Assembly (NCBI RefSeq): GCF_041227145.1
Contig: NZ_JBGFSP010000003.1
Coordinates: 434,001-498,000 of the forward strand
Source of the DNA: Bacteroides sp. AN502(2024)
GTDB lineage: Bacteria; Bacteroidota; Bacteroidia; Bacteroidales; Bacteroidaceae
DNA: 64,000 nt
Direction: 5' to 3'
In this document: positions 10,401-18,326 of the stretch, piece by piece
How positions within the stretch are numbered: the stretch's first letter is position 1
Layout: each line of letters begins with the position of its first letter
Notes under the pieces: generated by a model
Seen by the model: only the letters and a program-made list of their open reading frames with translations
The model's database searches: none
What the model was told of the DNA's origin: nothing
Program-made: the position numbers and the translations under genes

Positions 10401-10804
10401 ATTATATAGCCGATTTAGATCCGGGAATAAATATGAATAGAGATATTCTGGACAGATGGACCCCTGAAAACGTGAACGGAACTTTCCCGGCATTAGCAAC
10501 CTATCACACCAATCCGGCAGACTATTATTTATTCAGCAGCCGGAGAGATCTCTACAAATCATTGGATATTTGGACGAAAAAATTAAGCTATGTACGTCTG
10601 CAAAACATACGTCTTGCCTATCGTCTACCGTCGGAATGGCTGCAAAGAGTAAGGATTAGCGGAGCAACCGTCGGTCTGGAAGCCCGCAACTTATTTGTCT
10701 TCGGTTCAAGTTACAAAAACTATATGGATCCGGAGTCTATGAGCAATCACTACTCTACCCCTGTTCCCAAATCAGTGACTTTCAATCTTAGTCTTAACTT
10801 CTAA
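7451..10804 (+). CDS. SusC/RagA-family TonB-dependent outer-membrane transporter
   Basis: 1117 residues. The order is signal peptide (ending near ATANA), carboxypeptidase-regulatory-like beta-sandwich (about 25-110, ITGVIISGEDNEPLIGASV), a TonB-box-like stretch DVVVTGYQTLERR, plug domain with the family signature AAATAIYGARAANGVI, then a 22-strand-type barrel ending in aromatic-rich LSLNF. It forms the barrel of a lid-and-barrel importer with the SusD protein encoded 8 bp downstream. TonB/ExbBD energise uptake. No glycoside hydrolase is adjacent; the partner enzyme is a metalloprotease, so an oligopeptide substrate, as for P. gingivalis RagAB, is more likely than a glycan (inference). Confidence 0.96.
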   Translation: MRKKYLYVLICFLVSTLATANAASRTITGVIISGEDNEPLIGASVYVHADDLKKAGSSQTSLGTITDMNGKFSLSVPEKVTRIHCSYIGFEEQVIVLQGDKRSYRIVLQPSAHALTDVVVTGYQTLERRKLTAAISKVELSDAMVGATKSIDQALTGQIAGVAVTNTSGAPGAPAKIRIRGTASLNGTQDPLWVLDGIPLEGTDIPKMDSNSSDNDIVNIGQSSIAGISPNDIESITILKDAAATAIYGARAANGVIVVTTKRGRTGKPVVNFNTKLTYSPNLDTSRLNLLNSEEKVNLELQMMKEQPFDYGGWGFMFYPVYPEKGGVANILRKYKLLDTYRQDGWDGLTPEAQNAINQLKSIHTDWNDILFRDAFTQEYNLSISGGNEKVTYYHSLGYTKENGNVPGVSLSRFNLTSKTNYQLNKLLKIGISIFANRRKNKTFMTDSYGLTNPVYYSRIANPYFEPFDNAHNYLYDYDVTGSVTDEKRGFNIFEERDNTGKESINTAINSIFDAELRFNDQWKLTSQIGVQWEQLSQEEYVGLNSFNMRNMREDNTYYKEGVRTYIIPEGGMLKTTGATTSQITWKTQGEYKNTFNNIHDIQIMAGSEIRKNWYESHVSTGYGYDPKTLNFRNLNFKDETQANENRWKLKNEIRRENAYASFFANGSYSLMNRYTLGGSIRMDGSDLFGVDKKYRFLPIYSVSGLWRLSNEPFMNQKWIDNLALRLSYGIQGNIDKNTSPFLVGSYKNTSILPGGTYEDYITIDSAPNSKLRWEKTTSYNIGVDFAVLNQAINLSVDYYYRKGTDLIGYKLLPLENGFESMAINWASMSNKGIEINLQTRNITTQNFSWYTSFNFAYNQNKVLKVMTQKNQVTPSLEGYPVGAIFVLKTKGINPDTGQVMLENKHGEAVTIEELFKMTPSGNNDGLYSIGVDTEEIRGFYSYAGTADAPYTGGLMNTFSYRNWELNLNVSYNIGAHVQTTPSYYIADLDPGINMNRDILDRWTPENVNGTFPALATYHTNPADYYLFSSRRDLYKSLDIWTKKLSYVRLQNIRLAYRLPSEWLQRVRISGATVGLEARNLFVFGSSYKNYMDPESMSNHYSTPVPKSVTFNLSLNF

Positions 10805-10812
10805 AATAGGAA

Positions 10813-12153
10813 ATGAATATGATGAAAAATATATATTTTGCTTTTACTTTACTAGGAAGTATGTTGTTAACCTCCTGTGACAACTATCTGGATATTCAGC
10901 CTGTCGGTAAAGTAATACCCAATACTTTAGCAGAGTACAGGGCCTTACTCACTACCGTCTATAATACCAGACTCAATGACAAGGCTGTCACCGAACTACG
11001 CACTGATATCGTACAAGTCACAGACGTCAGTAGCTCGCAAAACACATACGGAGATATCCAAATCTGGAATGACCTCAATCCGAAAGCCGGAACAAGAGAT
11101 TTCACATGGGATCACTATTATACTAATATTTATTACGCCAATGCCATAATTGACAAGAAAGATGCTATCACAGAAGGAAGCCAAGAGGGAATAAACCAAT
11201 TGGTAGGAGAAGCATATTTATTCAGAGCATACATGCACTTTACACTTGTGAACCTCTATGGACAACCCTATACCAAAGAAGGGGCACCAGATACGAAAGC
11301 AGTGCCTATAAAATTGGATCTTGACCTGGAAGGAGTCCCCACCCGGAATACAGTAAAAGAAGTATATGCAGCCATCCTATCTGATATTGAGTCTGCACGA
11401 AAGCTTATAAATCAGCAAGAGTGGGAAAGCCAATACTCTTATCGTTTTTCCACTCTTTCGGTCGATGCAATGGAAAGCCGTGTACGTCTTTATATGGGAG
11501 ACTGGCAAAATGCATACGAAGCTGCAGAACGAGTATTGGCAGCTAAATCTTCATTGGAAGATCTAAATGCCCCGGATGCCAAACTACCTAATGATTACCA
11601 ATCGGTGGAAATGATCACTGCGTATGAATTCTATAGTGATGACGTAACTACCGCTTTCATAATTACCCCCTCATTCATACAAAATTATAAGGCAGATAAA
11701 GATTTACGTTTGAATAAATATTATAGCCTGAATAAAGATAATAAATATATATCCGTCAAAAGTGGGAAATCGCAATATAATTGTACCTTCCGTAATGGGG
11801 AAATGTATTTAACCGCTGCCGAATCTGCCGCTCATTTGAATAAGCTGCCGGAAGCACGCAACCGATTGCTGCAATTAATGGAAAAGCGCTATACACAAGC
11901 AGGCTATACAGAAAAGAAAGCTGCAGTAGAAACCATGGATCAAACCCATCTGATCAAAGAGATTTTAAATGAAAGAGCTCTCGAACTTGCTATTGAAGGA
12001 CACCGCTGGTTTGATTTACGTCGCACAACTCGCCCTAGAATCCAAAAAGTCATAAGTGGTCAAAACTACCTATTAGAAGAAAATGACTCGCGCTACACAT
12101 TACGGATTCCACAAGCGGCAATTGATGCTAATCCAGGACTTTTAAAGGAATGA
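10813..12153 (+). CDS. SusD/RagB-family substrate-binding lipoprotein
   Basis: 446 residues with a lipoprotein signal whose lipobox is LLTSC, followed by DNYLDIQPVG, the usual SusD N-terminus. TPR-like helices and the C-terminal RWFDLRRTTR signature are present. It forms the lid over the SusC barrel encoded 8 bp upstream. At 446 residues it is shorter than glycan SusDs (about 500-600), which is common in RagB-like peptide-binding members. It is the last gene of the operon; a terminator-like hairpin lies about 75 bp downstream. Confidence 0.95.
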   Translation: MNMMKNIYFAFTLLGSMLLTSCDNYLDIQPVGKVIPNTLAEYRALLTTVYNTRLNDKAVTELRTDIVQVTDVSSSQNTYGDIQIWNDLNPKAGTRDFTWDHYYTNIYYANAIIDKKDAITEGSQEGINQLVGEAYLFRAYMHFTLVNLYGQPYTKEGAPDTKAVPIKLDLDLEGVPTRNTVKEVYAAILSDIESARKLINQQEWESQYSYRFSTLSVDAMESRVRLYMGDWQNAYEAAERVLAAKSSLEDLNAPDAKLPNDYQSVEMITAYEFYSDDVTTAFIITPSFIQNYKADKDLRLNKYYSLNKDNKYISVKSGKSQYNCTFRNGEMYLTAAESAAHLNKLPEARNRLLQLMEKRYTQAGYTEKKAAVETMDQTHLIKEILNERALELAIEGHRWFDLRRTTRPRIQKVISGQNYLLEENDSRYTLRIPQAAIDANPGLLKE

Positions 12154-12228
12154 CAGGCATCCTTCATAAAAACTGCCTGACAATAGACTAAAAGAGGCTC
12201 TCCTCCCTCAGTCATACAAAAAGTATAG

Positions 12229-12267
12229 TGACGCTATTCGGCAAGGATAGCGTTATTATGCTTTTTT
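12229..12267 (+). terminator. intrinsic terminator after the metalloprotease-SusCD operon
   Basis: A stem ACGCTAT/ATAGCGT (12231-12237 with 12247-12253), extendable by two pairs including a wobble, loop of 9 nt, followed by a T-run at 12262-12267. Confidence 0.6.
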
Positions 12268-12293
12268 GACAAATATCCATTCGTTGTACCCTG

Positions 12294-12321
12294 TTGATTA
12301 AGAAGATAAGCTGTATCTTTG
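12294..12321 (+). promoter_or_regulatory. promoter of the HAD phosphatase gene
   Basis: TTG at 12294-12296 and TATCTTTG at 12314-12321, 17 bp apart (slightly short of the usual 19-21), ending 23 bp before the ATG. Confidence 0.55.
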
Positions 12322-12344
12322 TAACAAACAAAAAAATATATATC

Positions 12345-12971
12345 ATGATTAAAAACATTGTATTCGATTTTGGAGGGGTGATTGTAGATATTGATCGCGA
12401 CAAAGCGGTTCAGGCATTTAGCAAACTGGGGCTGGCAGATGCCGACACTCGTCTGGATAAATATCATCAAACCGGTATCTTTCAAGAACTGGAAGAAGGA
12501 AAGCTAAGTGCGGATGAGTTTCGGAAACAACTGGGGGATTTATGTAACCGTCCGTTGACAATGGAGGAAACGAAACAGGCATGGCTGGGCTTTTTCAATG
12601 AAGTGAATCAGAATAAACTCGATTATATATTGGAATTGAGAAAGTCATACCACGTGTATATCCTAAGTAACACCAACCCTTTTGTGATGTCATGGGCGTG
12701 TAGTACTGATTTCTCATCAAGGAAAAAGCCGTTGAATGATTATTGTGACAAACTATATCTGTCTTATCAGATCAGTCACACAAAACCTGAACCGGAAATA
12801 TTCGATTACATGGTGAACGATTGCAATATCATTCCTTCTGAAACTTTATTTGTGGATGACAGTGCCTCGAATATCCAAATCGGCAAAGCACTGGGATTTG
12901 AAACTTTACAGCCGGAAAATGGGGAAGATTGGCGGGAAAAAATAACTGCTATCTTGAAAAATGAGAATTGA
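12345..12971 (+). CDS. HAD-family hydrolase (HAD-IA phosphatase)
   Basis: 208 residues. I start at the ATG giving MIKNIVFDFGGVIVDID, placing nucleophile Asp in the DFGG motif I at residue 7; an upstream in-frame start overlaps the promoter. Motif II is LSNTN, the motif III Lys lies in SHTKPEPE, and motif IV is FVDDSASN. The alpha-helical cap between motif I and II is typical of the beta-phosphoglucomutase/epoxide-hydrolase-N-terminal-like group. Such enzymes dephosphorylate small metabolites in the cytoplasm; the substrate cannot be predicted. Single-gene unit with its own promoter. Confidence 0.9.
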   Translation: MIKNIVFDFGGVIVDIDRDKAVQAFSKLGLADADTRLDKYHQTGIFQELEEGKLSADEFRKQLGDLCNRPLTMEETKQAWLGFFNEVNQNKLDYILELRKSYHVYILSNTNPFVMSWACSTDFSSRKKPLNDYCDKLYLSYQISHTKPEPEIFDYMVNDCNIIPSETLFVDDSASNIQIGKALGFETLQPENGEDWREKITAILKNEN

Positions 12972-13033
12972 GCAGTGAGTGCCATACCGACCCTATACGC
13001 ATAAACCGGTACTCGGGAGTGCACTTCTTCTCG

Positions 13034-13142
13034 AAATAGAACCGCCATTTCATCCAAACAGAGCCGCTGTTTTATCCAAACAGAGCCGCTGTTTCACCCA
13101 AATAGAGCCTCTGTTTCACCCAAATAGAGCCTCTGTTTATCC
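13034..13142. repeat. five tandem 22-bp palindromic repeat units
   Basis: Units at 13034-13055, 13056-13077, 13078-13099, 13100-13121 and 13122-13142 (last one 21 bp). The core of units 2 and 3 is AAACAGAGCCGCTGTTT, a palindrome with AAACAG/CTGTTT arms; units 4 and 5 vary to AAATAGAGCCTCTGTTT; each is followed by a linker such as CACCC or TATCC. The first unit is most degenerate. There are no unique spacers, so it is not CRISPR. The same unit recurs at 51795-51882. Confidence 0.9.
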
Positions 13143-13196
13143 AACTTACGTGCTGATGTATTCCAACCTACAAATCAATAACCTTATATTCTACGT

Positions 13197-13295
13197 GTCA
13201 CCCGCTTTTGCCTACCCGGTAAACCTGAAAGCGCTGAAAGCACTACCCCTTGCTTACAGCATATTCCTGAAGGGGGTGACATTTTCCGCTTTCAG
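13197..13295. repeat. nested interrupted inverted repeats
   Basis: CTGAAAGCG (13225-13233) with CGCTTTCAG (13287-13295), ACCCCTT (13245-13251) with AAGGGGGT (13270-13277), and GTCACCC (13197-13203) with GGGTGAC (13274-13280). The pairs partly compete, so alternative hairpins are possible. It lies at the 3' ends of two convergent genes and could end transcription. Confidence 0.5.
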
Positions 13296-13416
13296 CCGCT
13301 ATCCCCTTCTATCAAGGCGTTTGCTGATAAAACTGAAACCACTGAAACCGGATAACAGACATTTCATGGGGAAGCCCCAAATTGAAGGCTGACAGATATC
13401 TTCTATGTGTTCCGGA

Positions 13417-14145
13417 TCACTTCTTCGGAACTAATTCTAAAAACATGGTAGTAGTCAGCAACACAGCCAGTCCGACGCAAACACTTATCAATAACCAGTT
13501 GATATATTTCGCTTTCGGCTTGGTGTCGGCGTGCAGATTGTTCAGGAAGTATTCTCTGAAAAAAAGATACAGACCGGGGATGGTGGCACTGGCCAACAGG
13601 AAATCCTCCGGAATCTGAAAGAAATAAGTTTTGGATAATCCGATCAATGCCCAATGGCAAAGGAATAATACCAGAAACATATTGACCTTCTGTGCAAACA
13701 GCAGTAATAATCCAATGGTAAACACAACTACCGAGCAAGGCATTACCGGAGAAGTCATTTCCGGGAACGAGAGTCCGCGTGCCAATGAAACCAAAGGATA
13801 TATAAAAGGCATGGCCAGCAGGACATAAGATAGTAAATCATATTTGTGGGTACGCTCGAAGGTTATATATCCCGTGATTGTATCCCATATCCAAATGACA
13901 GCCATAACACCCCAGAACAGTGCCATCACCCCATTATAACTGCGTTCTTCACAATAGATATAATAGTAGACCACGGAAATCCATGTATAAAGACCTATCA
14001 TATAGAACTTCATCGCCATTTTCACCCACGGGCGTGGTCGGCCGATAAGCAATCCGGTCAATGTAATACCTATCAGGATAATAGCTATCTGTAAAAGCCA
14101 GGTGGCTGAATTATAATATGCAATTGTTCTCCAAAAAATCTCCAT
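13417..14145 (-). CDS. multi-pass membrane protein, possibly DUF6064 family
   Basis: 242 residues with about seven hydrophobic segments separated by short loops, and no signal peptide or known catalytic motif. It resembles the DUF6064 group of integral membrane proteins (recalled, not searched). It is the third gene of a minus-strand operon, starting 10 bp after the YjjB-like exporter subunit; this may imply a role linked to that exporter, but I cannot assign one. Confidence 0.75.
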   Translation of the reverse strand: MEIFWRTIAYYNSATWLLQIAIILIGITLTGLLIGRPRPWVKMAMKFYMIGLYTWISVVYYYIYCEERSYNGVMALFWGVMAVIWIWDTITGYITFERTHKYDLLSYVLLAMPFIYPLVSLARGLSFPEMTSPVMPCSVVVFTIGLLLLFAQKVNMFLVLFLCHWALIGLSKTYFFQIPEDFLLASATIPGLYLFFREYFLNNLHADTKPKAKYINWLLISVCVGLAVLLTTTMFLELVPKK

Positions 14146-14155
14146 AAAAAAGTTT

Positions 14156-14641
14156 TTAATGTCTTGTTAATGAAAAGGCCCTACGTGGGAACAGGAACAT
14201 CGGGAAAGTAGCTCCTACCGCCAACATGAAAATCACTGTACTTGCTATCAGAGTGTTAGAGAAGAACATTGACATAAACTTGTCCAGCTTATCCGGATCA
14301 TTTACATTCTGCAGACACATGATGAGTGAAAATACCATGTTGTAGGCAAACTTACCCGGAATCATGGGAAGCAATGCCGGAATGTAGAGTACCGTCATCG
14401 GACAATATACTTTTTTCCCCAGCCACAAACTGCCGAAGCCAATAATTAATGCGGCAAACAAAGAAGCTGTGGCAATATCCACACCTAAATACGTCATTAA
14501 GCAAAAACGACAGGCATGTCCCAACGCTGCCAGTATGGCAATCACCTTGAATGCACGTAAAGGAGGATCGGAAATCGCACCAAATCCGATACCTGCCACT
14601 GCTGCAAAAAATCCGTCAGTAAGAATGTCAAGTGCTATCAT
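14156..14641 (-). CDS. threonine/serine exporter ThrE-family small subunit (YjjB-like)
   Basis: 161 residues with about five hydrophobic segments, corresponding to the C-terminal half of ThrE (DUF3815/ThrE_2). In E. coli this half is a separate protein, YjjB (157 residues), working with YjjP in succinate export. Here too it is separate and begins 1 bp after the stop of the large subunit, so tight coexpression is expected. ThrE proteins export small amino acids; YjjPB-type pairs export dicarboxylates. Since succinate is a main fermentation product of Bacteroides, that role is attractive (inference). Confidence 0.85.
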   Translation of the reverse strand: MIALDILTDGFFAAVAGIGFGAISDPPLRAFKVIAILAALGHACRFCLMTYLGVDIATASLFAALIIGFGSLWLGKKVYCPMTVLYIPALLPMIPGKFAYNMVFSLIMCLQNVNDPDKLDKFMSMFFSNTLIASTVIFMLAVGATFPMFLFPRRAFSLTRH

Positions 14642-14642
14642 A

Positions 14643-15410
14643 TCAAATTAAACTGTTTTTTACCATTAGTAATGTGAAGGAAAGTCCGATAGCGATACTA
14701 ATAATCAGCAAAGAGGCTTCTGTCAGACGGGCAAATCCTGTCAACACATATCCTTCAACCACATCAATCACGCCATTTATCAAGGGAACGCCGGGCACAA
14801 GATAAAGTACGCTGGTTGCCATTGCTATCTCGGAGGTTGTATCAAAAATCAAGGTGGTAGATGCACATAGGGAAGCAACAAAGGCCGAGACAATAAATAC
14901 GATATAATGGTTTATCTTCTTCATCTGCATTTGCTGCTTCAGGTAGAATCCTGTAATTGTAGCCGAGAACACAATGCCCATGGAAATTAAATCACCACCA
15001 AACAATTTACAGAAAGATGCATTGGCAAATCCTACTAATAATAGAACGAACAGCGAGTGTATCCGTGGAGCAGAAATAATCTTCTTATATCTATCTTTCA
15101 GCTCCTCCAACGACAAATGATTGTCTACTGCTTCCCAGCTCAAGGCACTCAACTCTGAATTATGTTCAAAACTGATCGGGTGTGCAGGAATGTCTATGAC
15201 TTCGTTACAAGCCTCGTTTGTTTCTTTGTCTATAATAGTCAGAATGATATTTCTATGAAATACGCTTAACTTTACATCTAATCCAAAAGCCTCCCCAATA
15301 CGCTTTGTATTGCGTATTACCCGCGAGGTGTGTACTCCGGCTCCCATCAAATGCGCTGAATATTCTGCAATAAATTTACCTACGGATAATAAAGAGTCTC
15401 CTGTCCTCAT
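14643..15410 (-). CDS. threonine/serine exporter ThrE-family large subunit (YjjP-like)
   Basis: 255 residues, same length as E. coli YjjP. The start giving MRTGDSLLSVGKF is preferred over an in-frame start 45 bp upstream that overlaps the promoter. The soluble N-terminal part (about 1-115) carries the DUF1212 features EYSAHLMGAGVHTSRV and HPISFEHN; the C-terminal part has about five membrane segments. It is first in the operon with the YjjB-like subunit and a DUF6064-like protein. Substrate (succinate versus threonine/serine) is not decided by sequence alone. Confidence 0.87.
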   Translation of the reverse strand: MRTGDSLLSVGKFIAEYSAHLMGAGVHTSRVIRNTKRIGEAFGLDVKLSVFHRNIILTIIDKETNEACNEVIDIPAHPISFEHNSELSALSWEAVDNHLSLEELKDRYKKIISAPRIHSLFVLLLVGFANASFCKLFGGDLISMGIVFSATITGFYLKQQMQMKKINHYIVFIVSAFVASLCASTTLIFDTTSEIAMATSVLYLVPGVPLINGVIDVVEGYVLTGFARLTEASLLIISIAIGLSFTLLMVKNSLI

Positions 15411-15435
15411 AAATATGATATTTTTTAATTGGGCG

Positions 15436-15443
15436 CAAAAGTA
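15436..15443 (-). promoter_or_regulatory. -7 box of the ThrE-like exporter operon
   Basis: Minus-strand TACTTTTG about 26 bp before the YjjP-like ATG. Divergent from the nrdAB promoter. Confidence 0.5.
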
Positions 15444-15495
15444 CAAAAAAAACAATAGCGTATGACATCATGAAGATTCTTTTCTTGAAACAATA

Positions 15496-15525
15496 TTGTA
15501 TTAATTACAAATTTCTCTATCTTTG
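15496..15525 (+). promoter_or_regulatory. promoter of the nrdAB transcript
   Basis: TTG at 15496-15498, 19 bp spacer, TATCTTTG at 15518-15525, the ideal Bacteroides arrangement. Transcription would start just before the cobalamin riboswitch. Confidence 0.75.
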
Positions 15526-15544
15526 TTTCCGAATCGGTTCCGGA

Positions 15545-15710
15545 TAACCATTCGGTTGTCCTGGATTAAAAGGGAACCGGGTGCAAATCCCGGACAGTCC
15601 CGCTGCTGTGATTCTCCATAACTTTCTGATAAAGACTTTTGCCACTGGCTGTGAATGGTAGGCCGGGAAGGAATCAGGGAAGGGAGTTAGTCAGAAGACC
15701 TGCCATTCAT
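15545..15710 (+). ncRNA. cobalamin (AdoCbl) riboswitch
   Basis: Class-specific segments are in the right order: GGTTGTCCTGG, then AAAAGGGAA, GGTGCAAATCCCGGAC, CAGTCCCGCTGCTGTGA (the B12 box region), then GCCACTGGCTGTG and AGTCAGAAGACCTGCC closing the aptamer. It sits between the promoter and nrdA, 74 bp before the ATG. The downstream ACTGT/ACAGT pairs may belong to the expression platform. Known riboswitches of this class usually lower expression when coenzyme B12 binds. Confidence 0.95.
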
Positions 15711-15783
15711 TAAAGACTGTTTCTACTCGTGGGATTAGGGATACAGTTCGAAACGATACAACAACATTTTTTATAAGGTTCTC

Positions 15784-18303
15784 ATGCAAATAACCAAAAG
15801 AAATGGGACAACGGAGTCCTATGACAGGAAGAAAATTGCCGTTGCAATTAAAAAAAGCTTCGCCAGTACAGGCCAGGAAATAGTGGAAGAAACCATTCAG
15901 GAAATGGTGAATGAAGTAGAACAGTTTGTACATAGTAATAGTGCAAACTGCCATGTAGAACGGATACAGGATGAAGTAGAACGCTGCCTGATGGAGCACG
16001 GCTTTTATGCAGAAGCCAAAAATTATATTCTCTATCGCTGGCAACGTACGGAACGCAGAAAAGCGCTCAACGATATCACCACGGAGACGGGCAATCCGCA
16101 AATGATGGATGTGTTAAAGGAAATACAGAAAGACTTTGCCGGTAATGAATATAGTCTGACTGTGTTGGCGGAAAAGTTTTCCAGTTTCTGCAAGCCGGAA
16201 ATGTCATCAGACGAACGCTTGTCGGCACTTATCAAAGCGGCAGTAGAACTGACCACACAGGAAGCACCAGACTGGGAGTTTATAGCCGCACGGTTACTCA
16301 ATCTTCAACTGACAGAAAAGCTGGAAAAACAGGCAAGGATTTCAGGTATACATTCATTCTATGAGAAATTACGTTATCTGACGAATGAAGGATTATACGG
16401 CAGCTATATCCTGGATTCCTATTCACAACAGGAAATAGAAGAAGCTGCAGGATTCATTTGTCCGGAAAGGGATAAACTGTTTAATTATTCAGGGCTCGAC
16501 CTGCTCTCCAAACGTTACCTGATCCGTACTCACTCACATGAACCTATAGAGTCTGTGCAGGAAATGTATTTAGGAATAGCTTTACATCTTGCCATGCCGG
16601 AGAAACGCGACCGGTTGCAATGGGTCAGGAAGTTCTACGACTTATTGAGCAAGCTGGAAGTAACGATGGCCACTCCTACCCTTTCCAATGCCCGTAAACC
16701 TTATCATCAACTTTCCAGTTGTTTTATTGATACGGTGCCTGACAGTTTGGAAGGCATTTATCGCAGTATAGACAACTTTGCCATGGTCAGTAAGTTTGGC
16801 GGAGGTATGGGAATGTATTTCGGAAAGGTACGTGCTGCGGGTGGAAACATACGAGGTTTCAAAGGTGTGGCAGGTGGAGTAATCCGATGGATGAAACTCG
16901 TGAATGATACTGCCGTAGCTGTCGATCAGTTAGGAATGCGTCAGGGGGCTGTGGCGGTATACCTGGACGTATGGCATAAAGACTTGCCTGAATTTCTTCA
17001 GCTCCGCACGAATAATGGGGACGACCGTATGAAAGCTCATGATATATTTCCTGCCGTATGCTATCCGGACTTGTTCTGGCAAATGGCAAAAGAAGATTTA
17101 CATAAGCAGTGGTATCTGTTCTGTCCGAATGAGATTATGACTATCAAAGGATATTGTCTGGAAGATTATTACGGGGAAGAATGGGAAAAGAGGTATTGGG
17201 ATTGTGTGAATGACCCACGTCTTTCCAGACGAACGATTAGCATCAAAGATATAGTCAGACTGGTATTAAGGTCGGCTGTAGAAACAGGTACTCCTTTTAC
17301 ATTCAACCGGGATATAGTGAATCGTGCCAATCCGAATGCTCATCAGGGTATTATCTATTGCTCAAACCTATGCACGGAAATCGCACAGAACATGTCGGCT
17401 ATTGAATCGGTTTCTACTGAAGTTCGTACCGAAGATGGTGATACGGTAGTAGTAAAGACGGTTCGCCCCGGAAATTTCGTGGTGTGCAATCTCGCCAGTC
17501 TTTCTCTCGGACATCTACCGTTGGAGGATGAAGAATTAATGAAAGAAAAGGTGGCGACAGTGGTTCGTGCGCTTGACAATGTGATCGACCTGAACTTCTA
17601 CCCTATTCCTTATGCTCAAATAACCAATCATCGTTATCGTAGTATCGGCCTTGGAGTCAGCGGTTATCACCATGCGCTTGCCATCCGGGGAATCCGTTGG
17701 GAAAGTGAAGAACATCTTAACTTTATGGATAAAGTGTTTGAACGTATCAACTATGCCGCGATAGAGGCCAGTGCAGAACTGGCAAAAGAAAAAGGAAGAT
17801 ATACTTATTTCGAGGGAAGCGATTGGCAGACCGGAGATTATTTCATCAAACGCGGCTATACTTCATCTGATTGGAAGAGACTATCGGAAAAAGTGGCAAC
17901 TTACGGTATGCGTAATGCTTATCTATTAGCCATTGCCCCAACCAGCAGTACCAGTATTATTGCAGGAACCACTGCCGGAACCGATCCGGTGATGAAACGT
18001 TTCTTTCTCGAAGAGAAGAAAGGTGCCATGCTCCCACGAGTAGCTCCCTCCTTGTCGGACAAGACATTCTGGATATATAAAGGTGCATATCTGATTGACC
18101 AGACATGGAGCATCCGTGCTGCCGGTATTCGTCAGCTTCACATTGACCAGTCACAAAGTCTGAATCTTTATATTACCAATGAATTTACGATGAAACAGGT
18201 ACTTAATCTCTACCTGTTAGCTTGGGAGTGTGGAGTAAAAACGGTCTATTATGTCCGCAGTAAATCCCTGGAAGTGGAAGAATGTGAAAGTTGTGCATCA
18301 TAA
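15784..18303 (+). CDS. nrdA: class Ia ribonucleoside-diphosphate reductase alpha subunit
   Basis: Reduces NDPs to dNDPs. 839 residues: ATP-cone at about 1-90, then the ten-stranded reductase barrel. Active-site cysteines are Cys313 (SSCFID), the thiyl Cys530 in NLCTE with Asn528 and Glu532, and Cys568 in VCNLAS. The C-terminal shuttle pair is CESC (Cys834, Cys837), two residues from the end. The ATP-cone implies dATP feedback inhibition. The gene is preceded by a cobalamin riboswitch although this enzyme uses no B12; it is cotranscribed with nrdB 23 bp downstream. The logical reading is repression when B12 can support a class II enzyme elsewhere (inference). Confidence 0.97.
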   Translation: MQITKRNGTTESYDRKKIAVAIKKSFASTGQEIVEETIQEMVNEVEQFVHSNSANCHVERIQDEVERCLMEHGFYAEAKNYILYRWQRTERRKALNDITTETGNPQMMDVLKEIQKDFAGNEYSLTVLAEKFSSFCKPEMSSDERLSALIKAAVELTTQEAPDWEFIAARLLNLQLTEKLEKQARISGIHSFYEKLRYLTNEGLYGSYILDSYSQQEIEEAAGFICPERDKLFNYSGLDLLSKRYLIRTHSHEPIESVQEMYLGIALHLAMPEKRDRLQWVRKFYDLLSKLEVTMATPTLSNARKPYHQLSSCFIDTVPDSLEGIYRSIDNFAMVSKFGGGMGMYFGKVRAAGGNIRGFKGVAGGVIRWMKLVNDTAVAVDQLGMRQGAVAVYLDVWHKDLPEFLQLRTNNGDDRMKAHDIFPAVCYPDLFWQMAKEDLHKQWYLFCPNEIMTIKGYCLEDYYGEEWEKRYWDCVNDPRLSRRTISIKDIVRLVLRSAVETGTPFTFNRDIVNRANPNAHQGIIYCSNLCTEIAQNMSAIESVSTEVRTEDGDTVVVKTVRPGNFVVCNLASLSLGHLPLEDEELMKEKVATVVRALDNVIDLNFYPIPYAQITNHRYRSIGLGVSGYHHALAIRGIRWESEEHLNFMDKVFERINYAAIEASAELAKEKGRYTYFEGSDWQTGDYFIKRGYTSSDWKRLSEKVATYGMRNAYLLAIAPTSSTSIIAGTTAGTDPVMKRFFLEEKKGAMLPRVAPSLSDKTFWIYKGAYLIDQTWSIRAAGIRQLHIDQSQSLNLYITNEFTMKQVLNLYLLAWECGVKTVYYVRSKSLEVEECESCAS

Positions 18304-18326
18304 GATATCAAAATAAATAGAAACAA

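Larger units (their letters stand above)
12972..13416. other. repeat-rich intergenic region between convergent genes
   Basis: No supported gene in 445 bp. It holds the five-unit 22-bp array and, after it, interrupted inverted repeats. Open frames crossing it change character at each 22-bp unit, since 22 is not a multiple of three, and look non-coding. Confidence 0.7.

Noticed and set aside
13034..13142. CRISPR array
   Set aside because: Units are contiguous, palindromic and without variable spacers; no cas genes nearby.
12979..13392. 137-codon frame across the 22-bp repeats
   Set aside because: The repeat unit is not a multiple of three, so the frame changes at every unit; no start context or protein features.
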